Shown: in pieces, positions 18,657-27,204 of the stretch | Layout of the letters: each line of letters starts with the position of its first letter | Numbering within the stretch: position 1 is the stretch's first letter | Assembly: GCF_014649775.1 (NCBI RefSeq) | Contig: NZ_BMTR01000003.1 | Coordinates: forward strand, 62,001-126,000 | Direction of reading: 5' to 3' | Length of the DNA: 64,000 nt | DNA from: Streptomyces longisporoflavus | GTDB taxonomy: Bacteria > Actinomycetota > Actinomycetes > Streptomycetales > Streptomycetaceae | The notes under the pieces: generated by a model | What the model saw: the letters and a program-made list of their open reading frames with translations, nothing else | The model's database searches: none | What the model was told of the DNA's origin: nothing | Translations under genes and position numbers: made by a program

Positions 18657-19892
18657 TTGGCACGCAAGATCGGCAGCCGGTACACCGCCCACCAGATCCT
18701 TGGTCGGGGCAGCGCCGGCACGGTGTGGCTCGGCGAGGGACCCGAGGGCCCCGTCGCCATCAAGCTGCTGCGCGAGGACCTGGCATCCGACCAGGAACTC
18801 GTCGGCCGCTTCGTCCAGGAGCGCACGGCGCTGCTCAGCCTCGACCACGCGCGCGTGGTGGGCGTCCACGACCTGGTGGTCGACGGCAACGACCTCGCCC
18901 TGGTCATGGACCTGGTCCGGGGCACGGACCTGCGCACCCGCCTCGACCGTGAGCGGCGCCTGGCCCCGGAGGCGGCGGTGGCGATCGTCGCGGACGTCGC
19001 CGACGGCCTCGCCGCGGCACACGCGGCGGGCATCGTGCACCGTGACGTGAAGCCGGAGAACGTCCTGCTCGACATGCAGGGCCCGCTGGGTCCCGGCGGC
19101 TCGCACCCCGCGCTGCTCACGGACTTCGGCGTCGCGAAACTGATCGATTCCCCGCGCAGGACCCGCGCGACGAAGATCATCGGTACGCCGGACTACCTCG
19201 CCCCGGAGATCATCGAGGGCCTCCCGCCGCGCGCGGCCGTCGACATCTACGCCCTCGCCACCGTCCTGTACGAGCTCCTCGCGGGCTTCACGCCCTTCGG
19301 CGGAGGCCACCCCGGAGCGATCCTGCGCCGGCACGTGACGGAAACGGTTGTGCCGCTCCCCGGCATCCCGGACGAGCTCTGGCAGCTGATGGTCCAGTGC
19401 CTGGCGAAGGCCCCCGCGTCCCGCCTGCGCGCCTCGGAGCTCGCGGCGCGCCTGCGGGAGCTGCAGCCGCTGGTGGCGGGGATGCCGCCGCTCGACGTGG
19501 ACGAGCCGGACACGGAGCCGGCCGCGGAGGAGGCGGAGGAGGAGCCCGCGCCCGAGCCGACGCCGGGTGCCCCGCGCCGCGGAGCCGTCCCCCTCGTCCC
19601 CCGTTCGTCCCCCGACTCGAACCGCGACACCCACACCTCCATGCGCGTCCCCGGCCCCGACGAGCTCGCCGGCGGCGCCAGGGGTACGGCCCGTGCGCCC
19701 CGCGCGTCCGGCGCGGCCCGTCCCGGCTCGGCCCGCCACCGCGCCTCGGCCCGCCGCCGCAGGATCACGCTCGGCGTGGCGGGAGCGGTCCTGGCGGCCG
19801 CGGCGGGCATCGGCACATGGGCCGCCACGAGCGGCGATGACGCGGACGCGGGCCCTCAGGACACGAACAACTCGTCCCCCTCAACGCCGTAG
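18657..19892 (+). CDS. pkaB: Ser/Thr protein kinase PkaB
   Basis: A 411-residue Hanks-type kinase. Catalytic domain 1-270: glycine loop GRGSAGTVW, Lys36, HRDVKPEN with Asp130, DFG at 156, APE in YLAPEIIEG. An acidic Glu-rich segment (about 280-305) and an Ala/Arg/Ser-rich linker lead to a single membrane helix (ITLGVAGAVLAAAAGIGTWAA) and a ~20-residue extracellular tail. The TTG start at 18657 is supported by GTAGGAG six bases upstream. It lies 142 bases after pkaA with the same layout but only moderate similarity, so the pair is an old duplication. The short outer tail makes a sensor role for an external ligand doubtful; it may be activated through partners. Confidence 0.87.
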   Translation: MARKIGSRYTAHQILGRGSAGTVWLGEGPEGPVAIKLLREDLASDQELVGRFVQERTALLSLDHARVVGVHDLVVDGNDLALVMDLVRGTDLRTRLDRERRLAPEAAVAIVADVADGLAAAHAAGIVHRDVKPENVLLDMQGPLGPGGSHPALLTDFGVAKLIDSPRRTRATKIIGTPDYLAPEIIEGLPPRAAVDIYALATVLYELLAGFTPFGGGHPGAILRRHVTETVVPLPGIPDELWQLMVQCLAKAPASRLRASELAARLRELQPLVAGMPPLDVDEPDTEPAAEEAEEEPAPEPTPGAPRRGAVPLVPRSSPDSNRDTHTSMRVPGPDELAGGARGTARAPRASGAARPGSARHRASARRRRITLGVAGAVLAAAAGIGTWAATSGDDADAGPQDTNNSSPSTP

Positions 19893-19962
19893 CCCCCCGG
19901 CACGTACCTGCTGCCCGCCGGTCCGGATCTTGCGGTCACTCCCCGCCTGCGGCCCTCCTGGC

Positions 19963-19979
19963 CCGGCGCTTCGCGCCGG
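19963..19979 (+). terminator. possible hairpin after pkaB
   Basis: CCGGCGC-ttc-GCGCCGG, a perfect 7-base-pair stem about 70 bases after the pkaB stop, inside the 239-base gap before prfB. No U-run follows. It may be a weak terminator or part of a prfB leader. Confidence 0.3.
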
Positions 19980-20131
19980 ATCTCTCCCACCCGCCCGCCC
20001 GATTACCCGGAGTCACGGCCGGGCCCCGCGCCCCCGCCAGGCCCGCAGGGCAAGCCCCCGGGGCACCCGGAGAGATCCGCACCCCGGGCCGGGAGGCCGA
20101 ACCGCTTGCGTCCAGCCGTTAGGCTGGTCCC

Positions 20132-21238
20132 GTGGCAGTCGTCGATGTATCCGAAGAGCTCAAGTCCCTCTCCTCGACCATGGAGTCGATCGAGGCCGTC
20201 CTGGACCTCGACAAGCTGAGGGCAGACATCGCTGCGCTCGAGGAGCAGGCAGCCGCGCCGTCCCTGTGGGACGACCCGGAAGCGGCCCAGAAGATCACCA
20301 GCAAGCTGAGCCACCTCCAGGCGGAGGTGCGAAAGGCCGAGGCCCTGCGCGGGCGCATCGACGATCTCGGCGTGCTCTTCGAGATGGCCGAGGAGGAGGA
20401 CGACCCGGACACCCGCGCCGAGGCCGAGACCGAGCTCACCGCCGTCAAGAAGGCGTTGGACGAGATGGAAGTCCGCACACTCCTCTCCGGCGAGTACGAC
20501 GCCCGTGAGGCGCTCGTCACCATCCGCGCGGAGGCCGGCGGCGTGGACGCCTCCGACTTCGCCGAGAAGCTGCAGCGCATGTACCTGCGCTGGGCCGAGC
20601 GCCACGGCTACAAGACGGAGCTCTACGAAACCTCGTACGCGGAAGAGGCCGGCATCAAGTCGACCACCTTCGCCGTCCAGGTCCCGTACGCCTACGGAAC
20701 GCTCTCGGTCGAGCAGGGCACCCACCGCCTCGTCCGCATCTCGCCCTTCGACAACCAGGGCCGCCGCCAGACGTCCTTCGCCGGAGTCGAGATCCTCCCG
20801 GTGGTCGAGCAGACCGACCACATCGAGATCGACGAGTCCGAGCTGCGCATCGACGTCTACCGCTCCTCGGGCCCCGGCGGCCAGGGCGTGAACACGACCG
20901 ACTCCGCGGTCCGCCTGACGCACCTCCCGACCGGCATCGTGGTCTCCTGTCAGAACGAGCGCTCGCAGATCCAGAACAAGGCGAGCGCGATGAACGTCCT
21001 CCAGGCCAAGCTCCTCGAGCGCCGCCGCCAGGAGGAGCAGGCGAAGATGAACGCCCTCAAGGGGGACGGCGGCAACTCCTGGGGCAACCAGATGCGTTCG
21101 TACGTCCTGCACCCGTACCAAATGGTCAAGGACCTGCGCACGGAGTTCGAAGTGGGCAATCCCGAGTCCGTGTTCAACGGCGAGATCGACGGTTTCCTCG
21201 AGGCCGGAATTCGCTGGCGCAAGCAGCAGGAGAAGTAA
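20132..21238 (+). CDS. prfB: peptide chain release factor 2
   Basis: A 368-residue class I release factor that recognises UGA and UAA. The tripeptide that reads the stop codon is SPF at 204-206 and the catalytic GGQ is at 249-251, in the context [17 protein letters not shown]. The coding frame is continuous: there is no early in-frame TGA, so the autoregulatory +1 frameshift of many bacterial prfB genes is absent. GTG at 20132 is the start, giving [14 protein letters not shown] strong terminator follows directly, so it is the end of its transcript. Confidence 0.96.
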   Translation: MAVVDVSEELKSLSSTMESIEAVLDLDKLRADIAALEEQAAAPSLWDDPEAAQKITSKLSHLQAEVRKAEALRGRIDDLGVLFEMAEEEDDPDTRAEAETELTAVKKALDEMEVRTLLSGEYDAREALVTIRAEAGGVDASDFAEKLQRMYLRWAERHGYKTELYETSYAEEAGIKSTTFAVQVPYAYGTLSVEQGTHRLVRISPFDNQGRRQTSFAGVEILPVVEQTDHIEIDESELRIDVYRSSGPGGQGVNTTDSAVRLTHLPTGIVVSCQNERSQIQNKASAMNVLQAKLLERRRQEEQAKMNALKGDGGNSWGNQMRSYVLHPYQMVKDLRTEFEVGNPESVFNGEIDGFLEAGIRWRKQQEK

Positions 21239-21254
21239 GCGCCGCTTTATCGAC

Positions 21255-21289
21255 AAGGCAACTGCCGCCCCAGAGGCGGCAGTTGCCTT
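21255..21289 (+). terminator. rho-independent terminator of prfB
   Basis: A perfect 15-base-pair stem (21255-21269 with 21275-21289) with a 5-base loop, ending in a short T-run, starts 17 bases after the prfB stop. Confidence 0.9.
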
Positions 21290-21509
21290 TTACGTCACAG
21301 TCACATCTCCGTACGCCGGTCAACTGCTGCTATTTCCGACATCGCAGGCGCAACGACCTTGACGCCGCTCCGGAAACTGGAAAGGCTATCGAGCGGCATG
21401 CGTATCTCTGGGGCGCGTGTGATCTGTGGGGGCGGATTCAGCGCTCCCGACGAAACGCAGTCCCGGACGCTGCCTCACTGACGATTCAGCTACTGGGGGT
21501 AGCAGCCAG

Positions 21510-22190
21510 ATGACCAAGAAGACGCGTATCCGCGTAGCGCGCATAGCGGCCGGCGCGGTGATCGCCGCCGGTGCTTCGCTGACCGCCGCGGGTGCCGCCT
21601 CGGCCCTTGACGTCGGCGTCGACCTCGGCGGCGGTGTGGGCGCCAGCGCCAGCGCCGACGAGAACGGCATCGGAGTCGACGTCGGCCTCGGCGGCGACGA
21701 CGAGACCGAGGGCCCCACCGACCCCACCACTCCGCCCACGGAGATCCCCGAGGACCCGGACCCGACCGAGGGCCCGACGGACCCGACGGTGCCGCCGACG
21801 GACGAGCCCACGGAGCCCACCGAGGAGCCGACGGAGCCCACCGAGGACCCGGACCCCACCACCGACCCGACCGACCCGGGCACGCCCACCGAGGACCCCA
21901 GCGACCCCGGTAACGGCAACGGCACGGGTGGCGGCAACGGCACCGGTGGCAACGACAACGACCCCGACGGCGGCTCCAACCCCGTCGAGCAGGGCAAGGG
22001 CAAGGACAGCCTGACCGACACGGGCTCCACCCCGGTCGAGCAGGGTGACAAGGCCGAGAAGGGCGAGCTCGCCGAGACGGGCGCCGCCGAGACCACGTTC
22101 CTGCTTATCGGTGCCGCGACCATGATCGCCGGCGGCATCGGCTTCCGCGTTCTGCCGCGCTTCGTCGGCAACCGCGGCGCCGCTGCCTGA
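21510..22190 (+). CDS. secreted LAETG-type sortase substrate, Pro/Thr/Glu/Asp-rich
   Basis: A 226-residue surface protein. A basic N-terminus and hydrophobic helix (IAAGAVIAAGASLTAAGAASA) form a signal peptide with an Ala-x-Ala cleavage site. The mature part starts with a short Asp/Gly segment, then a ~70-residue region of degenerate DPT/EPT/TEP repeats and an Asn/Gly patch, with no globular domain. The C-terminus has LAETG at 187-191, a hydrophobic helix and a short tail with few basic residues (RVLPRFVGNRG): the form used by class E sortases, which prefer LAxTG in Streptomyces. The protein is therefore probably linked to peptidoglycan, with the acidic repeats as a spacer. ATG at 21510 has a GGGGGT ribosome site about 10 bases upstream. 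Monocistronic between two terminators. Confidence 0.85.
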   Translation: MTKKTRIRVARIAAGAVIAAGASLTAAGAASALDVGVDLGGGVGASASADENGIGVDVGLGGDDETEGPTDPTTPPTEIPEDPDPTEGPTDPTVPPTDEPTEPTEEPTEPTEDPDPTTDPTDPGTPTEDPSDPGNGNGTGGGNGTGGNDNDPDGGSNPVEQGKGKDSLTDTGSTPVEQGDKAEKGELAETGAAETTFLLIGAATMIAGGIGFRVLPRFVGNRGAAA

Positions 22191-22220
22191 TAACGGGCAC
22201 CGGCACGGCATGACATGAAA

Positions 22221-22252
22221 GAAGGGCCCGGAGCGACTGCTCCGGGCCCTTC
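22221..22252 (+). terminator. strong hairpin terminator
   Basis: A perfect 14-base-pair stem (22221-22234 with 22239-22252) with loop GACT, extendable by one A-T pair, 30 bases after the sortase-substrate gene. It also lies just beyond the end of the convergent zinc-ribbon gene, so it may serve both strands. Confidence 0.9.
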
Positions 22253-22293
22253 TGATGTCCTGGCACGCGCCTCGGCGCGCTCCGGGCGGCGCG

Positions 22294-22485
22294 CTAAGCG
22301 GTCTGGTGAGCCAGCAGGGCCATCGCCGCTATCAGCACGACGAGCACGCCTATCAGAGCCGCTGGGCTGAGGCCGCCGAACGGTCCCTCCTGCTGCAGGC
22401 GCTCGCGGCTGGCCCGGCACACGGGGCAGCGGCCTTCACTCACGGGCCCCGCGCAGTTCGCGCACACCAACCTGTCATGGGTCAT
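22294..22485 (-). CDS. small zinc-ribbon membrane protein
   Basis: A 63-residue protein with CANCAGPVSEGRCPVC near the N-terminus (two CxxC pairs, a zinc ribbon) and one C-terminal membrane helix (AALIGVLVVLIAAMALLAH). ATG at 22485 is chosen because GGGAGGAG lies just before it; a GTG 18 bases further out would put that ribosome site inside the coding region. Function unknown; such small zinc-ribbon/helix proteins are common in Streptomyces. Divergent from ftsE. Confidence 0.75.
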   Translation of the reverse strand: MTHDRLVCANCAGPVSEGRCPVCRASRERLQQEGPFGGLSPAALIGVLVVLIAAMALLAHQTA

Positions 22486-22725
22486 GCGCTTCTCCTCCCG
22501 CACAGTTACAGCCTGCCCAACGCTAGAGGGAACCCAACCGTTCCCCCTACCACTGTGCCAGCTTCCACGAGTTTCGGCGCGGCCCGCCCGTCCTCGTCGG
22601 TTTCCGACTGTTACGTTCCGTGGTATATCCGCGACAATTCGCGCAACTCAGGACGCTGACTGCGCTCGCACACCGGCTTCGCGTATGGTCACGCTCACCT
22701 ACCCCCGGCGACCCGTGGTGCATCC

Positions 22726-23415
22726 GTGATCCGATTCGACAACGTCTCCAAGGCCTACCCCAAGCAGACCCGGCCCGCCCTCCGGGATGTCTCCCTGGAG
22801 ATCGAAAAGGGCGAGTTCGTCTTCCTGGTGGGCTCCTCCGGCTCCGGAAAGTCCACCTTCCTGCGTCTTGTCCTGCGCGAAGAGCGCACCAGCCACGGCC
22901 AGGTGCACGTCCTCGGCAAGGACCTCGCGCGCCTCTCCAACTTCAAGGTGCCGCACATGCGGCGCCAGTTGGGCACCGTCTTCCAGGACTTCCGGCTCCT
23001 TCCGAACAAGACCGTCGGCGAGAACGTCGCCTTCGCGCAGGAAGTCATCGGCAAGTCCCGCGGCGAGATCCGCAAGTCCGTTCCCCAGGTCCTCGACCTC
23101 GTCGGTCTCGGCGGCAAAGAGGACCGGATGCCCGGCGAGCTCTCCGGCGGTGAGCAGCAGCGGGTGGCGATCGCGCGAGCCTTCGTCAACCGCCCCAAGC
23201 TCCTGATCGCCGACGAGCCGACCGGCAACCTCGACCCGCAGACGTCGGTCGGCATCATGAAGCTGCTCGACCGGATCAACCGGACCGGCACCACCGTCGT
23301 CATGGCGACCCACGACCAGCAGATCGTGGACCAGATGCGCAAGCGGGTCATCGAGCTGGAGAAGGGCCGTCTCGTGCGCGACCAGTCGCGCGGCGTTTAC
23401 GGCTACCAGCACTGA
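22726..23415 (+). CDS. ftsE: cell division ATP-binding protein FtsE
   Basis: A 229-residue ABC ATPase of the FtsEX complex, which couples division to activation of peptidoglycan hydrolases outside the membrane. Walker A GSSGSGKS at 36-43, signature LSGGEQQ at 139-145, Walker B LLIADE at 159-164 followed by the D-loop. It ends with the short basic tail [13 protein letters not shown] at 22726 is the start. ftsX begins 30 bases after its stop, so they form an operon. Confidence 0.97.
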   Translation: MIRFDNVSKAYPKQTRPALRDVSLEIEKGEFVFLVGSSGSGKSTFLRLVLREERTSHGQVHVLGKDLARLSNFKVPHMRRQLGTVFQDFRLLPNKTVGENVAFAQEVIGKSRGEIRKSVPQVLDLVGLGGKEDRMPGELSGGEQQRVAIARAFVNRPKLLIADEPTGNLDPQTSVGIMKLLDRINRTGTTVVMATHDQQIVDQMRKRVIELEKGRLVRDQSRGVYGYQH

Positions 23416-23445
23416 CGACCCGTACTGATCCACTGAAAGGACGCC

Positions 23446-24363
23446 ATGCGCGCCCAGTTCGTCCTGTCGGAGATCGGCGTCGGTCTCCGCCGTAATCTCA
23501 CGATGACCTTCGCGGTCATCGTCTCCGTCGCCCTCTCGCTCGCCCTGTTCGGCGGCTCGTTGCTCATGCGCGACCAGGTGAGCACGATGAAGGGCTTCTG
23601 GTACGACAAGGTCAACGTCTCGATCTTCCTCTGCAACAAGGCCGATGCGGAGCAGGACCCGAAGTGCGCCAAGGGCGCCGTCACGAACGAGCAGAAGGAG
23701 CAGGTCAAGACCGACCTGCAGAAGATGCCCGTCGTGCAGAAGGTCGAGTACGAATCGGCGGACGAGGCCTACAAGCACTACAAGGAGCAGTTCGGCGACT
23801 CCCCGCTGTCCAGCTCGCTGACGCCGGACCAGATGCAGGAGTCGTACCGCATCAAGCTGAAGGACCCGGAGAAGTACCAGGTCGTCGCGACCGCCTTCTC
23901 GGGGCGTGACGGCGTGCAGTCCGTGCAGGACCAGAAGGGCATCCTGGAGAACCTCTTCGGACTGCTCAACGGCATGAACTGGGCGGCGCTCGCGGTGATG
24001 GCGCTGATGCTCGTGGTGGCGCTGATGCTGATCGTCAACACGGTGCGCGTTTCCGCGTTCAGCCGGAGACGTGAAACCGGCATCATGCGGCTCGTCGGAG
24101 CGTCGAGCTTCTACATCCAGGCGCCGTTCATCATGGAGGCCGCCGTCGCCGGTCTCATCGGCGGAGCCTTCGCCTGCGGCATGCTCCTCGTGGGCCGCTA
24201 CTTCATCATCGACCACGGTCTCGCGCTCTCCGAGAAGCTGAATCTGATCAACTTCATCGGGTGGGACGCGGTCCTGGCCAAATTGCCGCTCGTGCTCGCC
24301 ATCAGCCTGCTGATGCCCGCGCTGGCCGCGTTCTTCGCGTTGCGCAAGTACCTGAAGGTGTGA
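23446..24363 (+). CDS. ftsX: cell division permease-like protein FtsX
   Basis: A 305-residue membrane partner of FtsE. One N-terminal helix (LTMTFAVIVSVALSLALFGG) is followed by a ~130-residue external domain, which in the family contacts cell-wall hydrolases, and then three helices in the last 120 residues, with the conserved SAFSRRRETGIMRLVGAS segment between them. The order ftsE-ftsX-S41 protease-smpB is conserved in actinobacteria as I recall. Confidence 0.96.
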   Translation: MRAQFVLSEIGVGLRRNLTMTFAVIVSVALSLALFGGSLLMRDQVSTMKGFWYDKVNVSIFLCNKADAEQDPKCAKGAVTNEQKEQVKTDLQKMPVVQKVEYESADEAYKHYKEQFGDSPLSSSLTPDQMQESYRIKLKDPEKYQVVATAFSGRDGVQSVQDQKGILENLFGLLNGMNWAALAVMALMLVVALMLIVNTVRVSAFSRRRETGIMRLVGASSFYIQAPFIMEAAVAGLIGGAFACGMLLVGRYFIIDHGLALSEKLNLINFIGWDAVLAKLPLVLAISLLMPALAAFFALRKYLKV

Positions 24364-24441
24364 CAAAACCCGCCTGCGCACCGGGGCGTCGTACGGTTCA
24401 ACCGACCGTGCGGCGCCCTTCGTTGTCCTAGACTCACCGGC

Positions 24442-25638
24442 ATGTCAGGCCCCGACCGGTTCTGCGAACTGCTCTCCCGGCCCCGCCGCATCCGCCGCGG
24501 GGCGACCCTGACATTGGTGTTCGCGAGTGTGCTCGCCACCGGCGCGGCCACCGGGTCCTGGGACGAGGCGGCCGGCGAAGGCCGGAAGTCGCCTGCCCTG
24601 TCCACCCGCTCCGTCTCCTCCTCCGGTGACGCCTCCTCCGGTGACGCCGCCACCGAGGCGGCCGACGCCGCGGCCGAGGCGATGGCCGACGGCAAGTCCG
24701 GCAAGAAGGCCGCGGAGGAAGCCGTCAGCCGCAGCGGCGACCGCTGGGGATCGGTCTACTCCCCGGCGGAGTACCAGGAGTTCGAGCAGTCCCTCGACGG
24801 CGCGTACACCGGCGTCGGTCTCTGGGCCAGGCGCGCGTCCGACGGGCGCATCGAGGTGTCGAGGGTCCAGCGCGGCGGCCCCGCGGGACAGGCGGGCATC
24901 CGCGAGGGCGACCAGCTCAGGAGCATCGACGGCAAGCGGGTCGCGGGGCTTCCGGTGACCGAGGTCGTGTCGTTGCTGCGGGGTACCCGCGCGGGCAGCC
25001 CGGTCGAGCTCGGCCTGAAGCGGGGCACGCGCGCGTGGAGCGAGACACTGCACCGGGCCCGCCTCTCCACGGACGACGTCACGGTCACGAAGCTCGCGGG
25101 CGGCGCCGTCATGATCAAGGTCGAGGCTTTCACCAAGGGCGCCGGCGAGCGCGTACGTTCCGCGGTGCGTGACGCCCCCGAAGGCGCCGGGATCCTGCTC
25201 GACCTGCGCGGCAACTCCGGCGGACTGGTGTCGGAGGCGGTCACCGCCGCTTCGGGGCTCGTCGACGGCGGCCTGGTGGCCACGTACGACGTACGCGGCG
25301 AGCAGAAGGCCCTGCACGCCGAGCGGGGCGGTGACACCACCAGACCCGTGGTCGCCCTGGTCGACGGCGGCACGATGAGCGCGGCCGAATTGCTCACGGG
25401 CGCCCTCCAGGATCGCGGCCGGGCGGTCGTGGTGGGCTCGAAGACCTTCGGCAAGGGCTCGGTCCAGATGCCGAGCCGGCTGCCCGACGGTTCGGTCGCC
25501 GAGCTGACGGTCGGGCACTACCGCACCCCTTCGGGGCAGGCGGTCGACGGGCGTGGCATCACCCCGGACCTGGAGGTCGAAGGCGGCGCCGAAAAGCGGG
25601 CCGAGACAGTATTGACTGGCCTCGGACCCCCCTCGTAG
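24442..25638 (+). CDS. S41 family C-terminal processing peptidase
   Basis: A 398-residue secreted or membrane-anchored serine protease. The N-terminal helix (ATLTLVFASVLATGAATGSW) is a signal or anchor. A PDZ domain follows (about 120-210; GGPAGQAGIREGDQLRSID), then the protease core with the GNSGG loop, nucleophile Ser313 in TMSAAELL and general base Lys338 in FGKGSVQ, the 25-residue spacing of the Ser-Lys dyad. It lies 78 bases after ftsX and 18 before smpB, with the same orientation. Its substrates may be envelope proteins at division sites, which is an inference from position. Confidence 0.93.
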   Translation: MSGPDRFCELLSRPRRIRRGATLTLVFASVLATGAATGSWDEAAGEGRKSPALSTRSVSSSGDASSGDAATEAADAAAEAMADGKSGKKAAEEAVSRSGDRWGSVYSPAEYQEFEQSLDGAYTGVGLWARRASDGRIEVSRVQRGGPAGQAGIREGDQLRSIDGKRVAGLPVTEVVSLLRGTRAGSPVELGLKRGTRAWSETLHRARLSTDDVTVTKLAGGAVMIKVEAFTKGAGERVRSAVRDAPEGAGILLDLRGNSGGLVSEAVTAASGLVDGGLVATYDVRGEQKALHAERGGDTTRPVVALVDGGTMSAAELLTGALQDRGRAVVVGSKTFGKGSVQMPSRLPDGSVAELTVGHYRTPSGQAVDGRGITPDLEVEGGAEKRAETVLTGLGPPS

Positions 25639-25656
25639 TGCGAAAATGGCCGCACT

Positions 25657-26178
25657 ATGGCGAAGGAAAAGGTAAAGCGCAAGGCCGCTAAGGCCGCTGA
25701 GAAGGCCCCTGCCCGGAAGATCGTCGCGCAGAACAAGAAGGCGCGGCACGACTACCACATCCTCGACACGTACGAGTGCGGCCTCGTCCTGATGGGCACC
25801 GAGGTCAAGTCGCTGCGGATGGGCCGGGCGTCCCTGGTGGACGGCTTCGTGCACATCGACCACGGCGAGGCGTGGCTGCACAACATCCACGTCCCGGAGT
25901 ACGTGCAGGGCACCTGGACGAACCACTCCGCCACGCGGAAGCGCAAGCTCCTGCTGCACCGTGCGGAGATCGACAAGCTGGAGTCCAAGTCACAGGAGAC
26001 GGGCCACACGATCGTGCCTCTGACCCTGTACTTCAAGGACAGCAGGGTCAAGGTCGAGATCGCCCTGGCCAAGGGCAAGAAGGAGTACGACAAGCGCCAG
26101 ACGCTCAAGGAGAAGCAGGACCTGCGCGAGACGAACCGCGCGATCGCGGAGGTCAAGAAGCGCCAGCGCAGCGCCTAG
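25657..26178 (+). CDS. smpB: SsrA-binding protein SmpB
   Basis: A 173-residue partner of tmRNA in rescue of stalled ribosomes. The Lys/Ala-rich N-terminal extension (about 28 residues) precedes the conserved core: [32 protein letters not shown] and [11 protein letters not shown]. The C-terminal tail is rich in Lys/Arg/Gln, the helix that enters the mRNA channel. Its RNA partner gene starts 146 bases downstream. Confidence 0.97.
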   Translation: MAKEKVKRKAAKAAEKAPARKIVAQNKKARHDYHILDTYECGLVLMGTEVKSLRMGRASLVDGFVHIDHGEAWLHNIHVPEYVQGTWTNHSATRKRKLLLHRAEIDKLESKSQETGHTIVPLTLYFKDSRVKVEIALAKGKKEYDKRQTLKEKQDLRETNRAIAEVKKRQRSA

Positions 26179-26231
26179 CCCGCGAGGCCGATGGGCGCCC
26201 GTGGGCCCTGACGGGCCGCGCGGGAATTGGC

Positions 26232-26261
26232 TGGCATCGTCGTGCGTTGGTCAAGTACGAT
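26232..26261 (+). promoter_or_regulatory. possible ssrA promoter
   Basis: TGGCAT (26232-26237), an 18-base spacer and TACGAT (26256-26261) resemble a principal-sigma promoter, 63 bases upstream of the mature tmRNA. The -35 element is a weak match. Confidence 0.35.
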
Positions 26262-26324
26262 GGGCACTGCCCCGCACAGCCGGGGCGTGGATTGAGCAGT
26301 ATCTAATTCAATAGTGGCAAACAT

Positions 26325-26710
26325 GGGGATGATCGGTTTCGACAGCGGATGTCGAAGCAGGGGAAGCGAGCCGAGGAAGCGACAATGATCTCGTAAACCA
26401 CATGTCGCAACCAATAATCGCCAATTCCAAGAGCGATTCCCAGTCCTTCGCCCTCGCTGCTTAATTAGCAGTGAGTGAAGGACCCTTAATGGGTGTCAGC
26501 CCGGGAGTGTTCCCGACCCGGATCCTGGCATAATCTAGGGAACTAAACCATCGAGCCCGGTCACGGGGTTCGATGGGAAATCAAACAGTGACTGGGCCCG
26601 TCGGAGACTTGTTCGCGAGATCACCGGGGCCGAGAAAATCGAAGCGAACTGCGCTCGGAGAAGCCCTCCTTTTGCACCGTTGGACGCGGGTTCGATTCCC
26701 GCCATCTCCA
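26325..26710 (+). ncRNA. ssrA: tmRNA (transfer-messenger RNA)
   Basis: Rescues ribosomes stalled on broken mRNA and tags the product for proteolysis. The 5' end GGGGAUG (26325-26331) pairs with CAUCUCC (26703-26709) to form the acceptor stem, and the T-arm sequence GGTTCGATTCC lies near 26690-26700. The 3' CCA is not encoded after the discriminator A at 26710 and must be added. The internal reading frame is read as GCC at 26420 to TAA at 26462-26464, giving the tag ANSKSDSQSFALAA, with the degron-like ALAA end. The resume codon is inferred from the tag's end, not proven. About 386 nucleotides, a normal length. Confidence 0.95.
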
Positions 26711-26931
26711 CAATTCCCATGTTGAGGACAGAGCCCCCCGGCCACCCGCCGGGGGGCTCTTTCCGTGTGCGGGGACCGGAACCGGCGGATGTACCGCGCA
26801 AAGGTCTGCCCGAGGGGCCGGCGCGGGCACATCCTCTCGGCATGTGACTCGTTACTGCCTGCGAGTGCAGGTTCCCCCTCGGCCGGGCGCGCAGTGGCTC
26901 CGTCGAGTACGCAAGTGCAGGAGGCAGTCGC

Positions 26932-27204
26932 TTGGATGCCACCGTCACTCTTTTCGGCTCCCTTCTCGCCAGCCTCGGAGTTCTGGGCGCGGCAGTGGTG
27001 GCCTATCTCGGCAAGCGCGGCGAGAACGCGCTCACCGGATACTCCAGCCTCACGGAGAGACTCCAGACCGAGCGGGACAGACTGGAGCGGCAGGTCGCCG
27101 AACGCGACGAGAAATTAGCCGAGTTAAACGCTCTGCACGTCCATGACCAGAGTGAGATCGCCCGGCTGCTCATCGACAACCAACGGCTCGGAGGCACTCC
27201 GTGA
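26932..27204 (+). CDS. small membrane protein with coiled coil
   Basis: A 90-residue protein: an N-terminal membrane helix (TLFGSLLASLGVLGAAVVAYLG), then about 45 residues with heptad character and many charged residues (TERLQTERDRLERQVAERDE). The TTG at 26932 is supported by GGAGG seven bases upstream. It overlaps the next gene by GTGA, so the two are coupled. Similar short helix/coiled-coil proteins occur in actinobacterial phages and in host genomes; I cannot assign a function. It starts 221 bases after the tmRNA 3' end, a usual integration hot spot, but I see no integrase or repeated attachment site. Confidence 0.7.
   Translation: MDATVTLFGSLLASLGVLGAAVVAYLGKRGENALTGYSSLTERLQTERDRLERQVAERDEKLAELNALHVHDQSEIARLLIDNQRLGGTP

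Noticed and set aside
22699-24381. 560-codon minus-strand open frame over ftsE and ftsX
   Set aside because: Antisense to two well-conserved division genes; no motif of its own.
26690-26710. tRNA-like 3' end (T-arm and acceptor stem) as a separate tRNA gene
   Set aside because: It is the 3' domain of tmRNA; there is no anticodon arm.
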